Assembly: GCA_035048495.1 (NCBI GenBank)
Contig: CM068553.1
Span: 16,989,190-17,053,189, forward strand
Source: Euptelea pleiosperma
Lineage: Eukaryota > Streptophyta > Magnoliopsida > Ranunculales > Eupteleaceae
Reading direction: 5' to 3'
Length of the DNA: 64,000 nt
Shown here: positions 38,801 to 46,016 of the stretch, piece after piece
How the letters are laid out: each line of letters opens with the position of its first letter
Position numbering within the stretch: the stretch's first letter is position 1
Made by a program: the position numbers and the translations under genes
The notes under the pieces: generated by a model
What the model was told of the DNA's origin: nothing
Database searches by the model: none
Seen by the model: only the letters and a program-made list of their open reading frames with translations

Positions 38801-41055
38801 GGTTTTAAAGGCATGGAAGCCCTTCTCCATCACCAATTGGTTTTCGGAGCAATGGCAGCGCCCGGTCTTGACAATCAAATTGATAAGACATGAGGGCTAT
38901 CTCCTTTGAGATTGGATTCTATATTTGATGAAATTGCATGATATTCTGAATAAGTTTAGGTTTGTAGAGTACTACAGTTATCCAAATCCATAGGGAGACT
39001 TGCTTACCACTAAGGAATCTACTTTTGAGTTTTTACAATTGCAGGTTCACATTACATGGGACCATTATGTTATGCTACTTCTCACTTATTTACTTTGCAT
39101 TTAGCTTATTATAAAATAAATTGCAGTTAACAATTTATTCAAGGAATGTAGAAGGCTGTTTTTTGATGATTTTGTTTCTAGATGAGAGGTTCTTTTGTAT
39201 AGAGGAGAGAAGCATCTTTGGTTTTGAGGTTGTTTTTGTCTTTCCTTTGAGGTTATCTCAACCTCCTTGTACTCTTCTTTGTTTTGTCAATAAAAATTTT
39301 AACCTCTCAAAAAGAAAGATATTGCAGTACAAATTTACTCTCAGTTGTAAATTTTAATTTTAAATTAGGACGTCAAAATCCCACTTGTAAACCATAGGAG
39401 CTAGACAGAATGATTTAAAGAGAACATTAGTCCCACTTTGCCTACTTCTATCCATAACAAATTCAATGAACAATCTAATAGAATACAAGGGTGGCATGTA
39501 CTTTTAATCATTATATTGGACAAAAATGAAGTACACGAACCCAATCCAAAGCAACACATCAACCACCTACAATAAGCACAGCACAACCGAATGGTCGAGA
39601 CCGACAAAGCAAACAATCAATGATGTCAGTCAGACGAAATAAGATGAACATCTAATAATTTTAATAAAACCAAGAAGGAATCACCATCTGACGTCAGTCC
39701 GCAAGCATGCTCGCCGAAATCCTTCCCGACTAAGAAACAAGATACATGTGACGAAAAGATGAAATTGCACTGCAAAAATCTGCATTATAGAGAGAAAAAT
39801 GAGATAAGAAGTCAGAATAGAGCAAAAGATTCCTATGGGCATGAGAAAAAGAATCAAGAAAATCAACATTCCGAGTTATTAAATTTTATTAAAAAAAATT
39901 GGGAAGAAAGCCATGAGTATGCATCAATAAAATCCGAAATGTCCAAAGTTATCAATCAACAAGGAAACTCACAACTTCACCATGGGCAGATAAAAAAAAA
40001 AAAAAGCAGCCACGCCAGGTTGAAATAAACTAGAACACATATTAGCTTAAACCTATGACAGAATTTACCAAGACAACTTTTGTCTTGTGGTTTCACTCAT
40101 AAAGAGAAATAAGTGAACGAATGCTTGTCCCTCACAAAAAGCGAATGATTTTCTATGCATTGCGCATGAGGCGACACATCCGGGGTGTTAGGTACGTCAA
40201 GAGTGGTGCACGTACTACATGTGCAATGTGGATCCCAGGGAGCATTGCGCGAACAGTGAGCATCAGGTACATTATACAACAACTCAAAAGTAAATAATTT
40301 TCTACACAACAAACTATTTACAGTTTTACATCTTAATTCACCAAATAGACTAAACCCAACCAACCATCATCATCATCGAACTTCACCATGAACACAAGAT
40401 CAAGACCAGCAGTTTATCAAAATGGGATGGACCAATTATTTTGCTCTTACCACGTTCCATACCAATACATTGACATATTGAAAGCATGAAGACGGCACAA
40501 TGTAAAATGTAAATACATTTCAGTGCTGATTACAGGTCCAACTACTTCTAATAGTGGGATAAATTAAAAGGCTTTCAATATTTTTCTTAGCGAAATTCTT
40601 GTATCGGAGAAGTAATTAAATAACAGAATCACTAATAAAAGAAATGAGCGAAGAACTGAGAGATCTCTATGGTGATCAACAAAAAATTTTACAGATAAAG
40701 GATTTGTATGTCAGGAAAGTGTTGATACAGAAAACTTATTCATGGGAACCATACGGAGCCTAAGAGAATTTTAATTACCGCATAGTCCTCTTCAGTAAGG
40801 TGTCTAACGATCCACGAATTGAAAATGAAGGGAATTCCCCTCGACAAAAACTGAGTAGCTGAGATTCACAGAGTATCGAAACATTAAATAAATTTGAAGG
40901 AACAGAATCAGAAGTTTTGAATTGAACGGAAACAAGAAAGTAGATAAAAGTTGGAGAGTAATGGAGAACTAACCCATGAGATATTTGAATGTCCGAGCGA
41001 AATTAGTACGGTCGCCATCTCCAACCGCTCGAGGTTGAAACGATTCCTTCGACAT
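11403..41055 (-). CDS. RFT1: RFT1, ER protein of dolichol-linked oligosaccharide assembly (14 exons)
   Basis: All 14 exons were rebuilt from splice sites and family similarity. Their lengths sum to 1,587 bp, giving 528 aa plus stop with no frameshift or internal stop. The protein is a very hydrophobic polytopic membrane protein of the RFT1 family. Diagnostic blocks include [114 protein letters not shown] and [13 protein letters not shown]1 acts in the ER membrane and is required for the Man5GlcNAc2-PP-dolichol step of N-glycosylation; whether it is itself the flippase is debated. All introns are GT-AG except intron 7 (GC-AG). Introns 3, 4, 5, 6 and 9 (about 2.5, 4.5, 4.3, 4.2 and 7.7 kb) are packed with transposons. 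It is not the rice florigen RFT1. Confidence 0.95.
11614..11792 (-). CDS. RFT1: RFT1 exon 13
   Basis: Acceptor TCCACAG|GGTTCT, donor GTAAT|GTAAGT. Encodes the [20 protein letters not shown] region and the last helices ending CISSIV. Confidence 0.93.
11953..12005 (-). CDS. RFT1: RFT1 exon 12 (53-bp small exon)
   Basis: Acceptor CACTAAAG|ATATGC, a weak pyrimidine-poor site; donor TTTCAG|GTACGT. Encodes [17 protein letters not shown]. Frame is kept on both sides. Confidence 0.85.
12006..14093. other. RFT1 intron 11, no element recognised
   Basis: About 2.1 kb of AT-rich intron. A few loosely repeated GGCTAAAAAACA strings occur near 12,290-12,380, but no terminal repeats, coding text or RNA gene were seen. 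Confidence 0.5.
14094..14249 (-). CDS. RFT1: RFT1 exon 11
   Basis: Acceptor GCTTCAG|GAACAT, donor TTAA|GTATCC. Encodes [20 protein letters not shown] through [11 protein letters not shown]. Confidence 0.94.
14482..14619 (-). CDS. RFT1: RFT1 exon 10
   Basis: Acceptor CCTGTAG|GTCTTG, donor AATG|GTTAGT. Encodes [20 protein letters not shown], then RKWSDGEAP and [12 protein letters not shown]. It lies 7.7 kb from exon 9. Confidence 0.94.
14801..15163. mobile_element. MITE with GGGCCAATTAC termini in RFT1 intron 9
   Basis: Inverted ends GGGCCAATTAC / GTAATTGGCCC enclose about 363 bases; inner arms also pair (ATCACTAAGACCCC against GGGGTCTTAGTAA). No convincing TSD. It lies 180 bases upstream of exon 10 in transcript order. 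Confidence 0.65.
15164..15937. other. RFT1 intron 9 segment, no gene recognised
   Basis: AT-rich intron sequence. A plus-strand string near 15,815-15,860 ([12 protein letters not shown]) faintly recalls Copia reverse transcriptase but is too short to assign. Confidence 0.4.
15938..17433 (-). mobile_element. Candidate gene-capturing (Pack-type) element with TAGTTAG ends
   Basis: Ends TAGTTAGCAATTC and, inverted, TAGTTAGTAAATTC enclose 1.5 kb. Inner arms share TACGTGTTTAATACG-type text with the opposite end. On the minus strand the interior reads like the 5' part of a plant gene: a leader, ATGGCGACG|GTAAAT at 17,000-16,992 (start codon plus donor), a T-rich intron-like stretch, TTAGGGTTTAG, and an acceptor TTTGTAG near 16,871. 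Downstream coding text is short and unrecognised. A similar end (TAGTTAGCAATTC) occurs at about 63,328. No TSD was found. An alternative internal promoter is possible but less likely. Confidence 0.4.
17640..18132 (+). mobile_element. 5'-truncated L1-type LINE, RNase H end
   Basis: Encodes a plant LINE RNase H fragment: [32 protein letters not shown], then [16 protein letters not shown]. It continues past stops with [18 protein letters not shown] and [13 protein letters not shown], and ends in a short poly(A) at 18,124-18,132. It is in antisense orientation to RFT1, within intron 9. Confidence 0.8.
18133..20030. other. RFT1 intron 9 segment, no gene recognised
   Basis: About 1.9 kb of AT-rich intron between two LINE fragments. 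No coding similarity or terminal repeats were recognised. Confidence 0.5.
20047..21655 (+). mobile_element. 5'-truncated L1-type LINE with 16-bp TSD
   Basis: Flanked by a perfect duplication, gttaaaaacacattca, at 20,031-20,046 and 21,656-21,671; the right copy follows the A-rich tail. Content is the C-terminal third of ORF2: reverse transcriptase end ([41 protein letters not shown]), a linker ([28 protein letters not shown]), and the zf-RVT module ([54 protein letters not shown]). A TAG replaces the expected Trp at 20,263. Further damage is a +1 frameshift near 21,000 and a TGA at 21,251. It is inactive and lies in RFT1 intron 9. Confidence 0.92.
21672..22362. other. RFT1 intron 9 segment next to exon 9
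   Basis: No gene or element recognised. The tract includes A-runs and CTGCTTTTTTAT repeated twice at about 21,800-21,840. Confidence 0.5.
22363..22434 (-). CDS. RFT1: RFT1 exon 9
   Basis: Acceptor TTGGCAG|GACAAT, donor ATTG|GTATGA. Encodes [20 protein letters not shown] and LLI. Confidence 0.9.
23296..23370 (-). CDS. RFT1: RFT1 exon 8
   Basis: Acceptor TTTTCAG|GTAGTT, donor TCAG|GTTTAT. Encodes [20 protein letters not shown] and RFAS, a highly conserved family segment. Confidence 0.92.
23508..23671 (-). CDS. RFT1: RFT1 exon 7 (GC donor)
   Basis: Acceptor AATGCAG|AATAGG. Encodes [20 protein letters not shown] through [10 protein letters not shown]. The only donor that keeps frame with exon 8 is TTAG|GCATGT, a GC-AG intron of 137 bp. 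Confidence 0.9.
24407..24596. mobile_element. Motif-array element (TTTCGG type) with 8-bp TSD
   Basis: 190 bp. Ends CGTGGTTTCAAG / CTTTGAACCATG, interior built of GTTTCGG/CCGAAAC units. A perfect TSD, gttgagag, lies at 24,399-24,406 and 24,597-24,604. An 8-bp TSD is the hAT signature. In RFT1 intron 6. Confidence 0.8.
24670..25062. mobile_element. Family-A fold-back MITE with extended arms
   Basis: A nearly palindromic 390-bp element. The arms extend the family-A core outward with GGGCTCCAGTTATCGCCC and TAAAATGACAGGC. Inner arms carry AATATGAGC, GTATGGATGTTTG, CCAATCCC and AATCAGCCTGATTAGTGAT. In RFT1 intron 6. Its transcript could fold into a long hairpin. Confidence 0.8.
25606..26026. mobile_element. 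hAT-like motif-array element (CGGTTCCGGTT type)
   Basis: 421 bp. Ends TAGGGGTGTCAAC / TTGACACCCCTA, with a perfect 8-bp TSD gttatcac at 25,598-25,605 and 26,027-26,034. The interior is dominated by CGGTTCCGGTTC and its complement. In RFT1 intron 6. Confidence 0.85.
26190..26460 (+). mobile_element. Ty1/Copia RNase H fragment
   Basis: Reads [20 protein letters not shown], then [19 protein letters not shown] and [15 protein letters not shown], the C-terminal RNase H of a Copia polyprotein. It carries two stops and at least one frameshift. A possible LTR start follows but is not resolved. In RFT1 intron 6, antisense to the gene. Confidence 0.75.
26461..27124. other. RFT1 intron 6 segment, no gene recognised
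   Basis: Probably in part the LTR region of the preceding Copia fragment (pyrimidine-rich tract at 26,620). No terminal repeats could be defined. Confidence 0.35.
27125..27470 (-). mobile_element. 3' end of an RTE-type LINE
   Basis: On the minus strand the frame reads [32 protein letters not shown], then NRIHIADLK. It ends with the plant RTE tail GTTGGGATAAGGCGTAGATG and a (GAT)n repeat at 27,130-27,150. The 5' part is missing and a stop interrupts the frame. In RFT1 intron 6, same sense as the gene. Confidence 0.75.
27884..28002 (-). CDS. RFT1: RFT1 exon 6
   Basis: Acceptor CTTGCAG|GAAAAA, donor TTTCAG|GTAAAT. Encodes [20 protein letters not shown] through NSDLFPF. Intron 5 before it is about 4.3 kb and holds three TIR elements. 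Confidence 0.93.
29827..29879. repeat. (AT)n microsatellite
   Basis: About 26 AT units, uninterrupted. Confidence 0.95.
30025..30250. other. GC-rich insert of possible mitochondrial origin
   Basis: A sharply bounded GC-rich stretch (GTAAAGGGGGCGGCTTCCCC, TTATCGGGGCGCGCGAAACG, CGGAGGACCGCTATCCCGAC) inside AT-rich intron. Its texture resembles plant mitochondrial DNA. I could not name a mitochondrial gene, so a nuclear mitochondrial insertion is only a hypothesis. Confidence 0.3.
30820..31180. other. RFT1 intron 5 segment, nothing recognised
   Basis: AT-rich intron sequence ending in a short (AT)n that abuts the next MITE. Confidence 0.5.
31181..31556. mobile_element. MITE with GGGTTAGGATC...GACAAC arms
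   Basis: Inverted ends GGGTTAGGATCGGGGGACAA and, from the right, GGGTCAGGATCAGGGGACAA, each followed by CATTTTTGACAAC. 376 bp, sitting in an (AT)n tract on both sides, so a TA-rich TSD cannot be measured. A partial copy of its right half is at 62,862-62,925. In RFT1 intron 5. Confidence 0.8.
31571..31966. mobile_element. MITE with GGACTGGGATAGAATGAC ends
   Basis: Long inverted arms, 396 bp in all: GGGATAGAATGACTAATGGA, then TTCTTACTAA and GTGGGGCCCACATG, mirrored on the right. It lies 14 bases from the previous MITE, separated only by (AT)n. In RFT1 intron 5. Confidence 0.8.
32313..32464 (-). CDS. RFT1: RFT1 exon 5
   Basis: Acceptor TTTTGCAG|GATTTG, donor AATATG|GTAAAA. Encodes [19 protein letters not shown] through VKQTNM, matching the ELLGEP(F/L)W.L.Q block of the family. 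Confidence 0.93.
32844..33049 (-). repeat. 3' LTR of the gag-only Copia element
   Basis: 206 bp, same length as its partner at 35,840, with TG...CA ends. Purine tract adjoins on the internal side. Confidence 0.85.
33155..34093 (-). pseudogene. Copia Gag with two CCHC zinc knuckles, broken
   Basis: Read on the minus strand: YLTGKVTQP...[18 protein letters not shown], then [11 protein letters not shown] and the UBN2-type Gag core [18 protein letters not shown]. After one frameshift and a TAG near 33,710 come [17 protein letters not shown] and two knuckles, [14 protein letters not shown] and [14 protein letters not shown]. The N-terminal Gag residues are lost where the unrelated 34,094 segment begins. 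Confidence 0.85.
34094..35827. other. Unresolved interior of the gag-only Copia element
   Basis: This should be leader and Gag N-terminus, but I see neither. It includes a possible foreign LTR-like block (34,094-34,450, with TTGTAAGAACCCTAG and GAATAATGAAGAAG), a C-rich low-complexity tract (34,530-35,030) and a short (GA)n at 35,792-35,811. Confidence 0.4.
35828..35839 (-). other. Primer-binding site of the gag-only Copia element
   Basis: TGGTATCATAGC directly after the 5' LTR on the minus strand, one mismatch from the TGGTATCAGAGC common in plant Copia elements (initiator-Met tRNA). Confidence 0.75.
35840..36045 (-). repeat. 5' LTR of the gag-only Copia element
   Basis: 206 bp, partner of 32,844-33,049. 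Sequence differences from the other LTR suggest an old insertion. Confidence 0.85.
36046..36974. other. RFT1 intron 4 segment
   Basis: No gene recognised. About 140 bases near 36,055-36,195 (AGAGCTATCTAATAATATAA, CATCAAACAACTATAG-like text) resemble 47,700-47,850 in the CACTA interior, so a shared dispersed repeat is likely. Confidence 0.45.
36975..37135 (-). CDS. RFT1: RFT1 exon 4
   Basis: Acceptor TTGTGCAG|TGATGG, donor CATG|GTATTT. Encodes [18 protein letters not shown] and a hydrophobic helix ending [11 protein letters not shown]. Confidence 0.92.
37454..37767. mobile_element. Motif-array element (GTTTCG type) in RFT1 intron 3
   Basis: 314 bp. Begins CATGGTTTAAAATTTCG, ends CGAAATTTTAAACCTT. 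Interior is repeated TGTTTCGTTTCG. Flanks tggggggg (37,446-37,453) and tggagggg (37,768-37,775) match at 7 of 8 bases. Confidence 0.7.
37994..38322. mobile_element. Motif-array element (TTTCGG type) with perfect 8-bp TSD
   Basis: 329 bp. Ends CATGGTTTAAAGTTTCG / CGACTTTGAACAATG, with gtagagag at 37,986-37,993 and 38,323-38,330. Interior built from AGTTTCG/CGAAACT units. RFT1 intron 3. Confidence 0.8.
38331..39127. other. RFT1 intron 3 segment
   Basis: A plus-strand frame at about 38,469-38,621 ([14 protein letters not shown], then [18 protein letters not shown]) looks protein-like but matches no family I recognise. The rest shows nothing. Confidence 0.35.
39128..39320 (+). mobile_element. 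Short L1-like LINE tail
   Basis: The 3' end CCTCCTTGTACTCTTCTTTG, then TTTGTCAATAAAAATTTT and an A-rich close, is typical of plant L1 3' UTRs. Flanking attgcagt at 39,120-39,127 and 39,321-39,328 may be the TSD. Only about 190 bp inserted. Confidence 0.5.
39685..39779 (-). CDS. RFT1: RFT1 exon 3
   Basis: Acceptor AATGCAG|ATT, donor GATG|GTGATT. Encodes [20 protein letters not shown] and then FRRACLR. A nearer AG (TTTTTGCAG) would break the frame with exon 2, so the upstream acceptor was chosen. Confidence 0.9.
39780..40778. other. RFT1 intron 2
   Basis: About 1 kb with no recognised element, RNA gene or coding text. Confidence 0.6.
40779..40858 (-). CDS. RFT1: RFT1 exon 2
   Basis: Acceptor ATCTCAG|CT, donor GCG|GTAATT. 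Encodes [20 protein letters not shown] and then TEEDYA, the conserved first transmembrane region. Intron 1 is only 115 bp. Confidence 0.92.
40974..41055 (-). CDS. RFT1: RFT1 exon 1
   Basis: Starts at the ATG of GAGATGTCGAAGG and encodes MSKESFQP...FARTFKYLM plus one base. The donor is CATGG|GTTAGT. Another ATG 36 bases downstream is out of frame, so this start is preferred. A telo-box-like AAACCCTAA lies four bases upstream of the ATG in plus-strand order (41,059-41,067). Confidence 0.85.
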
Positions 41056-41338
41056 CTCAAACCCTAACTGAACTTACCGGGAAACTTTATCAACAGGTTC
41101 TTTTTTTAATGAAAAAAGATTTCAGCTTTAGCCGTTTTATCTTCCTCCGAGAACCCTCTCCAGCAACCTTCACTCTTTCTCCGGCGTGATGGGGGCGGGG
41201 CCGTGGCGGTTGCAGACCTTTTTTATTTAAAGCTTGTTTTATTTTGTGTAGCTAGAGAGTTTGAACCTAGGACAAATGTTTTTTTTTGTACTTAATTGGT
41301 TTTGAACCTTGGACACTTGACTGGCTTTGGAAAACAAA

Positions 41339-41629
41339 GGGTATTTTAGCAACACCCCCGTGAAATGTGAAAGTAATTTGTAGTACCCCTTATACTTTTA
41401 AACTTTAGGATTACCCCTTGACCCACTTAATCGGTCGTTGACTTACGTTAAAACGGACTTGAGTCACACGTGGTAAGCATTGTACTTACAATTTTATGAT
41501 CCTTTCATGGGCGAATTGACAAGCGCATGATGCATGTCACGTTTTAACGTTAGTCAAACGATGATTAAACTAGGTCAAGGGTGGTAATCCTAAAGTCTGA
41601 AAGTATAAGGGGGTGTTGCTAAAATACCC
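41339..41629. mobile_element. Mutator-like MITE upstream of RFT1
   Basis: Perfect 21-bp inverted ends, GGGTATTTTAGCAACACCCC(C) and its complement, plus longer imperfect arms (TTAGGATTACC / GGTAATCCTAAA). Flanks gaaaacaaa and aaaaacaaa match at 8 of 9 bases, which suits a 9-bp Mutator-type TSD. It lies about 280 bp upstream of the RFT1 start codon. Confidence 0.8.
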
Positions 41630-41639
41630 AAAAACAAAA

Positions 41640-42159
41640 GTGTGGGCTGTGGGTTGGCTTGACTATTGTTTGGTAGCGGACCTTTAGCCAAAGACTCGCG
41701 TCTTGGAGGTGCACACCTTCATGGTGCATACCTACGAAGACACGTTGGTGCTTTACAAGCATTTGGTAGTACACTCCAAGATGCACGTCTTTTGGTACTT
41801 GGACATGGAGAAAAAAATTGGCGTACCCTTGGGACCAAGGTTTAAAGGAGGCCATTTTAGCGGTTAAACGGATTGGGGGTGTTACTATTTAAACCGTTTA
41901 AACGGCCGTTAAAACAAATTGAAATGGCCAGGGGCAAAAATGAAAAAAAAATAGAATTTAAAGGAATTAAATGGATTTAAACAAAATTTAACGAATTTTA
42001 ATGGAACCGAGTCAATTATTTTGTTCTTAACTTAGATTCATCCTATCATCTCAAACCGAGTGAAGTCCTTTGTCGGGAGGAAGCGTCCGTGTTTTGTTGA
42101 TAAAAGAGATTACTGGCCATCTTGGGTTTGCTTCTCAGACTGTTTCAATCTATCGATCT
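41640..42159. other. RFT1 upstream region, unresolved
   Basis: From about 41,842 (CAAGGTTTAAAGG, GCGGTTAAACGG, AACGGCCGTT) this may be a truncated motif-array element. The stretch 42,030-42,159 could belong to the ndhH-bearing insertion but I cannot align it. Confidence 0.35.
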
Positions 42160-42456
42160 GCACCAGAACAGTTGAGAAATATTCAAGTACCTAAAAGAAC
42201 CAGTTATATCAGAGTAATTATGCTGGAACTGAGCATATAGCTTCTCATTTGTTATGGCTTGGCCATTTTATGGTGGATATCGGTGCGCAGACTCCTTTCT
42301 TCTATATTTTCAGAGGGAGAGAATTGATATATGATCTATTCGAAGCTGCCACAGGTATGCGAATGATGCATAATTATTTCCGTATCGGAGGAGTAGCTAC
42401 TGATCTACCTCACAGCTGGATAGATAAAATGTTTGGATTTCTGTGATTATTTTTTA
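42160..42456 (+). pseudogene. ndhH: Nuclear copy of plastid ndhH (NUPT fragment)
   Basis: The frame reads [25 protein letters not shown], then after a 2-bp loss near 42,237 [60 protein letters not shown]. After a second shift near 42,430 it reads CLDFCDYFL. This is the conserved middle of the 49-kDa subunit of the plastid NAD(P)H dehydrogenase. Two frameshifts and scattered replacements show a decaying nuclear insertion, not a working gene. Confidence 0.92.
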
Positions 42457-42569
42457 TCTGCCAAGAAGCCTAAGGTCAGGTTTATTCAATTATTTTTATT
42501 TTGTTTGGATTGGATTTTCTTCTTATATATAATTAGGGGAACGACACGTTCACCTTACACATGGTAGCA

Positions 42570-42700
42570 CCTTACACATGGCACACTAGTAGAAATCATT
42601 GACCGTATCAATGTTTGGCCCATCTGACCTATTGGAGTCGTTTTCATTTGGGGTACTTAGATCCAAAGGTTTGAAATCACTAATCAAGCAGATATTTGGT
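42570..42700. repeat. Family-A fold-back MITE, internally deleted
   Basis: Keeps TGGCACACTA, TTGACCGTATcaATGTTTGG, TTGGAGTCGTTTTCATTTGG and GATCCAAAGGTTTGAAATCA, then stops. Most of both arms is missing. Confidence 0.65.
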
Positions 42701-42843
42701 ATATTGGGTGCAAAGATGCTAGGAAGGAATAGAGTAGTTAGATTGTTATGGTGTCGAGAAGGAGAGATATCCCAATACATAGCTAGCTCTAGTAGCTTTT
42801 ATTTGGCACGTAATAAAGTTAATGCCATCTTGTTCATTTGTAC

Positions 42844-43116
42844 CAATGTTTTAAAACTCGGAACTCAGACTCGACTCAGAAGTCCATCGGGTCGAGTCAC
42901 CTTGATGACTCGGCGAGTCATTAAATATTAAAAAATATAAAAAATAAAATTTAATAAAGAACTTTAAAAAATCATAAAATATAGAAAATTAAAAAAATAT
43001 TTTGAGTCGACTCGGTTGAGTATTAAGTCGATTCGGCCGAGTTTCCAAGTCAACTGGGCAAACTTGCAAATCCGAGTTTATATGCCGAGTCGACTTGGGA
43101 TAATTTTAGAACATAG
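42844..43116. mobile_element. Motif-array element (ACTCG/GAGTC type) with perfect 8-bp TSD
   Basis: 273 bp. Ends CAATGTTTTAAAACTCGG / AATTTTAGAACATAG. The interior is GACTCGGCGAGTC-type palindromes. A perfect TSD atttgtac is at 42,836-42,843 and 43,117-43,124. Confidence 0.8.
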
Positions 43117-44169
43117 ATTTGTACAAGTGCTGCAATGCCTATGAATGCACACATAAACCAAATGTTATTCCAACTTCAACCAAAACATATATGTGCAATG
43201 TTACGTTTGTAACCAAGGCCCTGCTTGGTTCACATCAAATTGAGTGCAATGCACTCACTTGCCACAAATTTGGGATCGCAAGTGATTGGTTGGAGGCGGC
43301 AAATAAACTACCAGGCAAGTAGGTTCCAAGCCCTTGCAAACTCCTTAACAAAATAGATGCAAGCAAGTGCAGCCCAAAAACTGATGCAAGTGGGTGCATT
43401 GTGTTAGCTCAACATTTTTTCTTCCAAAAAATATTAATAATATTAATAACTTTGATTTTTTTATTATTATCTTTCTATTTTATTTTTTTATTTTTTATTT
43501 TTTATTTTAGTTTTCTATTTTTTTAATACATTTGGTCGGGGCCGCCTAATCCCAAGCTTTCCCTTCCAAAAAATAATAATTATAATAATAAAAATAACAT
43601 GATAACAATAATAATTTTATTGTGCATTTTTTTTCATAAAATTCAGAAATAAAATAATCTTTGCATTCTTTTGCAATGCACTACCAACTAATTATATAAA
43701 CTTCGTTTGCATCTATTTACAGGGTGTGAACCAAACAGTTGTAAGTGATTGCAACGCATGTCGCTAAAGCCGCCGCTTAAGCTTTCGACAACGGCTTTAG
43801 CGTCGGTCACCGACTGCCAGTGATACCCTGGTCGCTAAAGGTTTTAGCGGCAGTCAGCTACAAAATGGCAGCCGCTAAAAAGTACCTCACAACAGACACT
43901 TAAGTCGTGGGGAAAACAAAAATTACCGACGGTCGAAACGAGTATTAGCGCCGGGCATAAGAAAACCACCGCTAAAAGTAAGTATTAACGGCGGTCAGTA
44001 TCTACTTGTAGCGGCAGTTTGCTGCTAATAATTACTTTTAGCGACGATTTGTCTAGCCGCCGCTAATACTCTCTTTTACCGTTGGCCACTAACCACCGCT
44101 AATACTCATATTCCTAGGATTTAACAGCAACCTATGATCGCCTCTAAAAGCTAGTTTTTTTTTAAATAA

Positions 44170-45754
44170 TATTTTTTCCCACCTATACCTGTACCTGTAC
44201 CTGTAGCCTGTAGCCTGTATGCACCTGTAACCTGTATCATCCTTATTACTAAAAATATTAAGTAAATCAAATAAATTGTTTGTTAAACTTAAAGATTAAT
44301 ACAATATCCTCAGTTCAAAAACATTTATTAATACAATAGAAAACTCGACGGCAAAACATCAGCTGGGTTACAACAGATCAATCATTAGTTGGGTCCTGTA
44401 AAAAAATTAGTAAACAAATTAGAATAAAAAAAAATGTTAAAACCTATAATAAAATAAATATATTATTTAAAATTCGAAAATGACTTTAGTTCTAAATCTT
44501 AAATGCTTAAACCTAAAATTGAATATAATTTTCTGACTTGACCTTGGAATTCGACCCCGTCTCTTCCAACATATTTGGTTATATCATAACGTTTGGTCTC
44601 TTACCCATGAAACTTGACTTGGTCCAATGATATAAACCGTGAACTGATGACATTTTGATTGAGGATTGGTCGTTTTGGAAAATGCAATATTTTCTTGTCT
44701 AGATGCATGGTTTTCTACACATTAAGTAAACAAAATAGTCAATGAACAAAAACCGTACTATAAAACAGAAAAAAGAAAAATAATAATCAAGACAAGGAAG
44801 ACCAACAAAGAAGAATTCCATTGGCAATTTCGTAGGCTTTGACCTAATCCAATGGTTGGGTTAAAAAGAGAGAAGAGAAAGATACCTAGAACAGCAGTGT
44901 ATCTCCTAGACAAAATAACGAACAATTGGTATTCCTAAATCTGGGCACACCACATAACATCACAACAAGCATGAAAATTTGGTATATCAACAAAGAATTA
45001 AGCATCAAAAGCCTGATTGGTAGTTTATAGGTGTTGGATAGAAATCCTTTTTAGTAAAATATTTTGTTCATTACCATTCCATACAAGGTGTAGGTACAAC
45101 CTAAAACAAAAGATACAAAAGATGAGAAAGAGAGAAATCCCAAAAAGAGAAAATACAATCTATCAATTTCATTTATAACCCAGTGTCACCTCTTGCTTAG
45201 GATATAATATAGAACAACCAAGTGTCGCCTCTTCCTTTACAATTGATAGAAACAAATTACCTTGGCATATAAAGGATCTAATCTTGGAAAAAATGAAGCT
45301 AGATAAGCCCTCATCTTGATGTAGCACATGCACATCTGGAAGAACTGTATACATGACCTGTGCTTTAGCCAAAAAATGTGTTAGCTGATCAACATCCTCA
45401 AGGACATTCTAGGTTTCCTTGCAAAGGAAGTTTAGCCTCAAAAGAAGTCCTTTATGGCAAAAATAGTAATTTTTTAACACAAGGCATAATCCTCCAATAA
45501 TCACTTTAACACAGAACAATAGATGAATGAAATTATATAATCCTCCAATAATCACTCTCAAATAGGTGCATAATTTTTGTCAGGTCTAGCTATAACAGAC
45601 TAGGTAGTCTTAGACATCCAAAACCAAGTAAGGTTGTAATATTCTTTTTAAGTATGAAAGTCTTGGAGTAGCATACAAAGCCTAGATTCCCTCTTTCAAT
45701 AGCATGAAAATATAACATAAGGCATCTTTTGCAGATATATAATGTAAACGAGTA
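44170..45754. other. CACTA interior, left part
   Basis: AT-rich sequence without recognisable transposase or host gene. A CCTGTA(CC/GCC)-type short repeat occurs near 44,185-44,235. Confidence 0.45.
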
Positions 45755-45981
45755 CTATTAAGTAGGGCTGCAACTCGAGCGGGTTGGATCAGGTTTGGAG
45801 TCAACCCGAGCCCGACCCAAGCTTTAAGACTGTGAACCCGAGCCCGACCCAATCCAAGGTCGGGCCTAGATTTCGTAGCCCGAGCACAACCCGATCGGCA
45901 GCGGCGGAGCCAAGATTTTTTTCAAGGGGGGCACCAGAGCTTGATAAGAATAACGTTGACCAAAGACCTGTAGTAGAGAGA

Positions 45982-46009
45982 GGGGGGGGGGGGGGGGGGG
46001 GGGGGGGGG
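45982..46009. repeat. Run of 28 G
   Basis: Uninterrupted G28 after GAGAGA and followed by TGGGGAGG. Strong potential for G-quadruplex and for length error in assembly. Confidence 0.9.
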
Positions 46010-46016
46010 TGGGGAG

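Noticed and set aside
39769..39772. Alternative acceptor TTTTTGCAG for RFT1 exon 3
   Set aside because: Breaks the frame with exon 2; the acceptor 10 bases upstream keeps it and restores conserved residues.
11403..41055. Link between this RFT1 and rice florigen RFT1 because a Ghd7-like gene is adjacent
   Set aside because: Only the name is shared. The protein is the polytopic ER glycosylation protein, not a PEBP florigen.
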